Shown piece after piece: positions 34,692-36,231 of a stretch of DNA of 36,231 bases. Under the pieces are notes generated by a model that worked only from the letters and a program-made list of their open reading frames with translations, was not told the origin of the DNA and made no database searches. The translations under genes and the position numbers were made by a program. The DNA lies in the IMG/VR virus record IMGVR_UViG_3300033149_006882, positions 1 through 36,231 of that record. One strand, written 5' to 3'. Each line of letters opens with the position of its first letter. Within the stretch, counting starts at the first letter, position 1. The stretch comes from a virus.

Positions 34692-34980
34692 AATTATTTA
34701 TAATCTGACCACCGAAAACAAAGGGAAAAATTTTAAAGTTCCTTATGAAGAAGCGGAAAAAGAGTGGATTGATTTAGTTGGAAAGAAGAGGTGGAATAAA
34801 TTATCAGAAAAAGAAAAGCAATTTCTTGTTATGACGGCGGGAAGTTTATATTTGGGAAAAAATGTAGATTTAGAAAGAATTTTTAAAGAATTTAATTGGA
34901 AAAAGTTTGACTTAGATAAGTTTTTTAAAGATACAAACAAGGTCGGAAAAATATTAGAAAATAAATCTAAAAAAATATGA
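34669..34980 (+). CDS. Small hypothetical protein, last gene of AT-rich island
   Basis: A 103-residue Lys/Phe-rich protein, MKKKPKFKIIYNLTTENKGK, then a helical body KEWIDLVGKKRWNKLSEKEK. ATG lies 23 bases inside the previous gene. Stop overlaps the 6-dehydrogenase-like ATG. After it the codon style changes back to that of the sugar genes. No family recognised. Confidence 0.45.
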   Translation: MKKKPKFKIIYNLTTENKGKNFKVPYEEAEKEWIDLVGKKRWNKLSEKEKQFLVMTAGSLYLGKNVDLERIFKEFNWKKFDLDKFFKDTNKVGKILENKSKKI

Positions 34981-35660
34981 AAGGTCTTGTAATAGGAAAA
35001 GGGCAAATAGGAAACGCTGTGGCAGATATTTTGGGAGAACCTGCCATAGACAAAGGGGAGGAAGCAGAGGGTCTTTTTGATATTTTGCACATCTGCTTCC
35101 CTTTTTCAGGAGAGTTTGAGCAGGAAGTTAGGAAATATCAGGAAAAATATCAGCCAAAATATACTATAATCCACTCCACCGTGCCAGTGGGAACTTCCAA
35201 AAAGCTGGACGCTGTTCACTCTCCTGTTATAGGTCTCCACCCTTTTTTAAGGGAAGGAATTGCCACTTTTAAGAAGTTTTTGGGGGGAGAAAAAGCGGAA
35301 GAGGTGGCGGATTATTTCAGGAGAAAGGGGTTAAAGGTGTATATTTTTGAAAAAGCGGAGATAACAGAACTGCTTAAACTTATGTCCACTACCCACTACG
35401 CTTTAGAAGTGGAGTGGGCGAAAGAAGTCAAGAAAATGTGCCGCAAGTTCAAAGTTCCTTTTTCCGCTTGGACTTTGTGGGTGGAAAATTACAACAAAGG
35501 ATACGAGGAACTGGGTTATCCAGAATATAAAAAACCAAGTTTAGTCCCTATTTCCCAGAAAATCGGCGGCCATTGCCTCCTGCCCAATGCCAAAGTCCTT
35601 TTTCAACAGACCAAGAGCAAGATAATAAAACTAATTCTTAAAAGGAATTATGAGAAATAA
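34977..35660 (+). CDS. Mini UDP-sugar 6-dehydrogenase-like protein (WbpA/Ugd type)
   Basis: A 227-residue NAD-binding protein. VIGKGQIGNAVADIL (5-19) is the Rossmann GxGxxG. IIHSTVPVGTSKKL (64-77) is the conserved S/T-T-V-P-x-G-T of UDP-glucose/UDP-N-acetylhexosamine dehydrogenases. EITELLKLMSTTHYALEVEWAKEVKKMC (128-155) is the long central helix (E..K...N...a~~ia~~NE). KIGGHCLLPNA (195-205) carries the GGHC catalytic cysteine, C200, typical of the WecC/WbpA branch. It is about half the usual 420-440 residues and lacks the third (UDP-binding) domain. It would oxidise C6 of a UDP-sugar to a uronate, perhaps upstream of the 3490 and 4178 enzymes. Confidence 0.7.
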   Translation: MKGLVIGKGQIGNAVADILGEPAIDKGEEAEGLFDILHICFPFSGEFEQEVRKYQEKYQPKYTIIHSTVPVGTSKKLDAVHSPVIGLHPFLREGIATFKKFLGGEKAEEVADYFRRKGLKVYIFEKAEITELLKLMSTTHYALEVEWAKEVKKMCRKFKVPFSAWTLWVENYNKGYEELGYPEYKKPSLVPISQKIGGHCLLPNAKVLFQQTKSKIIKLILKRNYEK

Positions 35661-36231
35661 AAGACTTTTAGTCATATCTCCCCACCCAGACGACGGACTG
35701 CTTGGAGCTGGAGCAACAATAGCAAAATACATAGAGAACGGCTGGGAGGTAAAGTATGTTATTTTGTCCTGGAGAGACCAAGGTTTTAACCAAGAAGAGA
35801 TAAAAAACGCTTTAAGTTGCTTGGGGATAAAAGAAAGCCAGCAGGTCTTTTTGAATTACGAGGTGAGGAATTTTCCCTACGCTTCTTCCGCCATAAGGCA
35901 GGAATTGGTAAATTTGCGGGAAGATTACAAGCCAGATTTAGTTCTAATCCACAATTCGCACGATTTCCACCAAGACCACCAAATTGCCTCCCAAGAGGGA
36001 GTTAGGGCTTTTCGGGAAAAGGCTCTTTGGGGCTATGTTTTGCCTTGGAACTTGCGGGAGTTTAAGTTTGATATGTTCGTGGAAGTGGAGGAAAAATACC
36101 TTAAAAAGAAACTGGAAGCCTTAAAGCTGTTAAACTCCCAAAAATGGAGGTTTTACTACAATTTGGACAGGATAAAGGCTCTGGCAGTAGCTTTTGGCAC
36201 ATTTAGGCGGAGAGAATACGCCGAGCCGTTT
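35650..36231 (+). CDS. PIG-L family deacetylase (5' part; continues at base 1)
   Basis: ATG 35650 lies 11 bases inside the previous gene. Residues 10-18 (SPHPDDGLL) are the zinc-binding HPDD motif, with the usual following Glu replaced by Gly. IHNSHDFHQDH (about 98-108) supplies the second histidine ligand. This 194-residue part continues with seven residues after the circular join (stop at 128-130) to give 201. The family removes the N-acetyl group from GlcNAc-type sugars. It is followed by the ATP-grasp and FemAB-like genes, which could then load a new acyl or aminoacyl group. Confidence 0.85.
   Translation, partial: MRNKRLLVISPHPDDGLLGAGATIAKYIENGWEVKYVILSWRDQGFNQEEIKNALSCLGIKESQQVFLNYEVRNFPYASSAIRQELVNLREDYKPDLVLIHNSHDFHQDHQIASQEGVRAFREKALWGYVLPWNLREFKFDMFVEVEEKYLKKKLEALKLLNSQKWRFYYNLDRIKALAVAFGTFRRREYAEPF
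36126..36231. repeat. Terminal direct repeat, right copy
   Basis: Identical to 1-106. It lies within the PIG-L gene, whose frame crosses the join. The repeat is thus coding sequence, which supports a circular assembly more than a dedicated terminal repeat. Confidence 0.9.

Noticed and set aside
1-36231. Alternative genetic code (TGA or TAG reassigned)
   Set aside because: TAA, TGA and TAG all end clear genes, for example TGA at 6679 and 8406, TAG at 23870 and 26866-range genes ending in normal stops; conserved proteins have no in-frame stops except the fibre and endolysin frameshifts.
1-36231. tRNA genes, integrase or attachment site
   Set aside because: No cloverleaf with CCA-type end and no recombinase motif was noticed by eye. 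A tRNAscan run would be needed to exclude a degenerate tRNA.

Overview
The window reads as one essentially complete tailed-phage genome. Bases 1-106 are repeated exactly at 36126-36231 and a PIG-L gene runs across the join, so the contig closes on itself. That gives about 36.1 kb if it is circular or circularly permuted. The module set (terS, terL, portal, scaffold, major capsid, neck, fibres, propeller-like tail protein, large internal virion proteins, no tape measure or sheath) suggests a short-tailed, podovirus-like virion. No integrase, polymerase, tRNA or CRISPR was seen, so the phage is probably lytic and host-dependent. Standard stop codons are used. Many starts follow the pattern TAATATG with little Shine-Dalgarno, and promoters are TTGACA / TATTAT. 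The low GC, the compact enzymes and several small exported proteins resemble sequences I associate with Patescibacteria (CPR), but the host is an inference.

Layout. (1) 34977-1444 across the join: a sugar module with a mini UDP-sugar 6-dehydrogenase, PIG-L deacetylase, ATP-grasp ligase and FemAB-like acyltransferase. (2) 1433-2322: four small minus-strand genes driven from a divergent control region (2360-2470) that carries a perfect DnaA box. (3) 2438-25512: the late region. It holds two small basic genes, terS, a WbpB-like oxidase and WbpE-like aminotransferase wedged between terS and terL, portal, small virion genes, scaffold, capsid, four glycosyltransferases, neck, fibres, tail and internal proteins, and a lysis set (two holin candidates plus a lytic transglycosylase behind a -1 frameshift signal). 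It ends with a SpeD-like pyruvoyl decarboxylase homologue. (4) 25520-25646: a long nested RNA structure ending in a T run. (5) 25656-30440: the early region, with a strong promoter, a 36-aa leader ORF containing two interleaved perfect 10-bp helices, a RepO-like initiator with iterons and an AT-rich stretch inside its gene (likely origin), a flavoprotein, a near-leaderless small gene closed by a strong terminator, and zinc-ribbon proteins. (6) 30466-34976: a visibly more AT-rich island of very small genes whose junctions share a repeated stop-gap-start sequence.

How the parts may work together. The early region would start replication and remodel host expression. The late region builds and lyses. 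The scattered sugar genes (6-oxidation, 3-oxidation, 3-transamination, deacetylation, acyl transfer, four glycosyltransferases) could make a phage-directed glycan for the cell surface or virion. The most unusual points are the 29-bp tandem duplication that splits the tail-fibre gene, the frameshift signal at the start of the lysis enzyme, the pseudoknot-like leader of the replication gene, and the repeated DnaA-box/promoter module.
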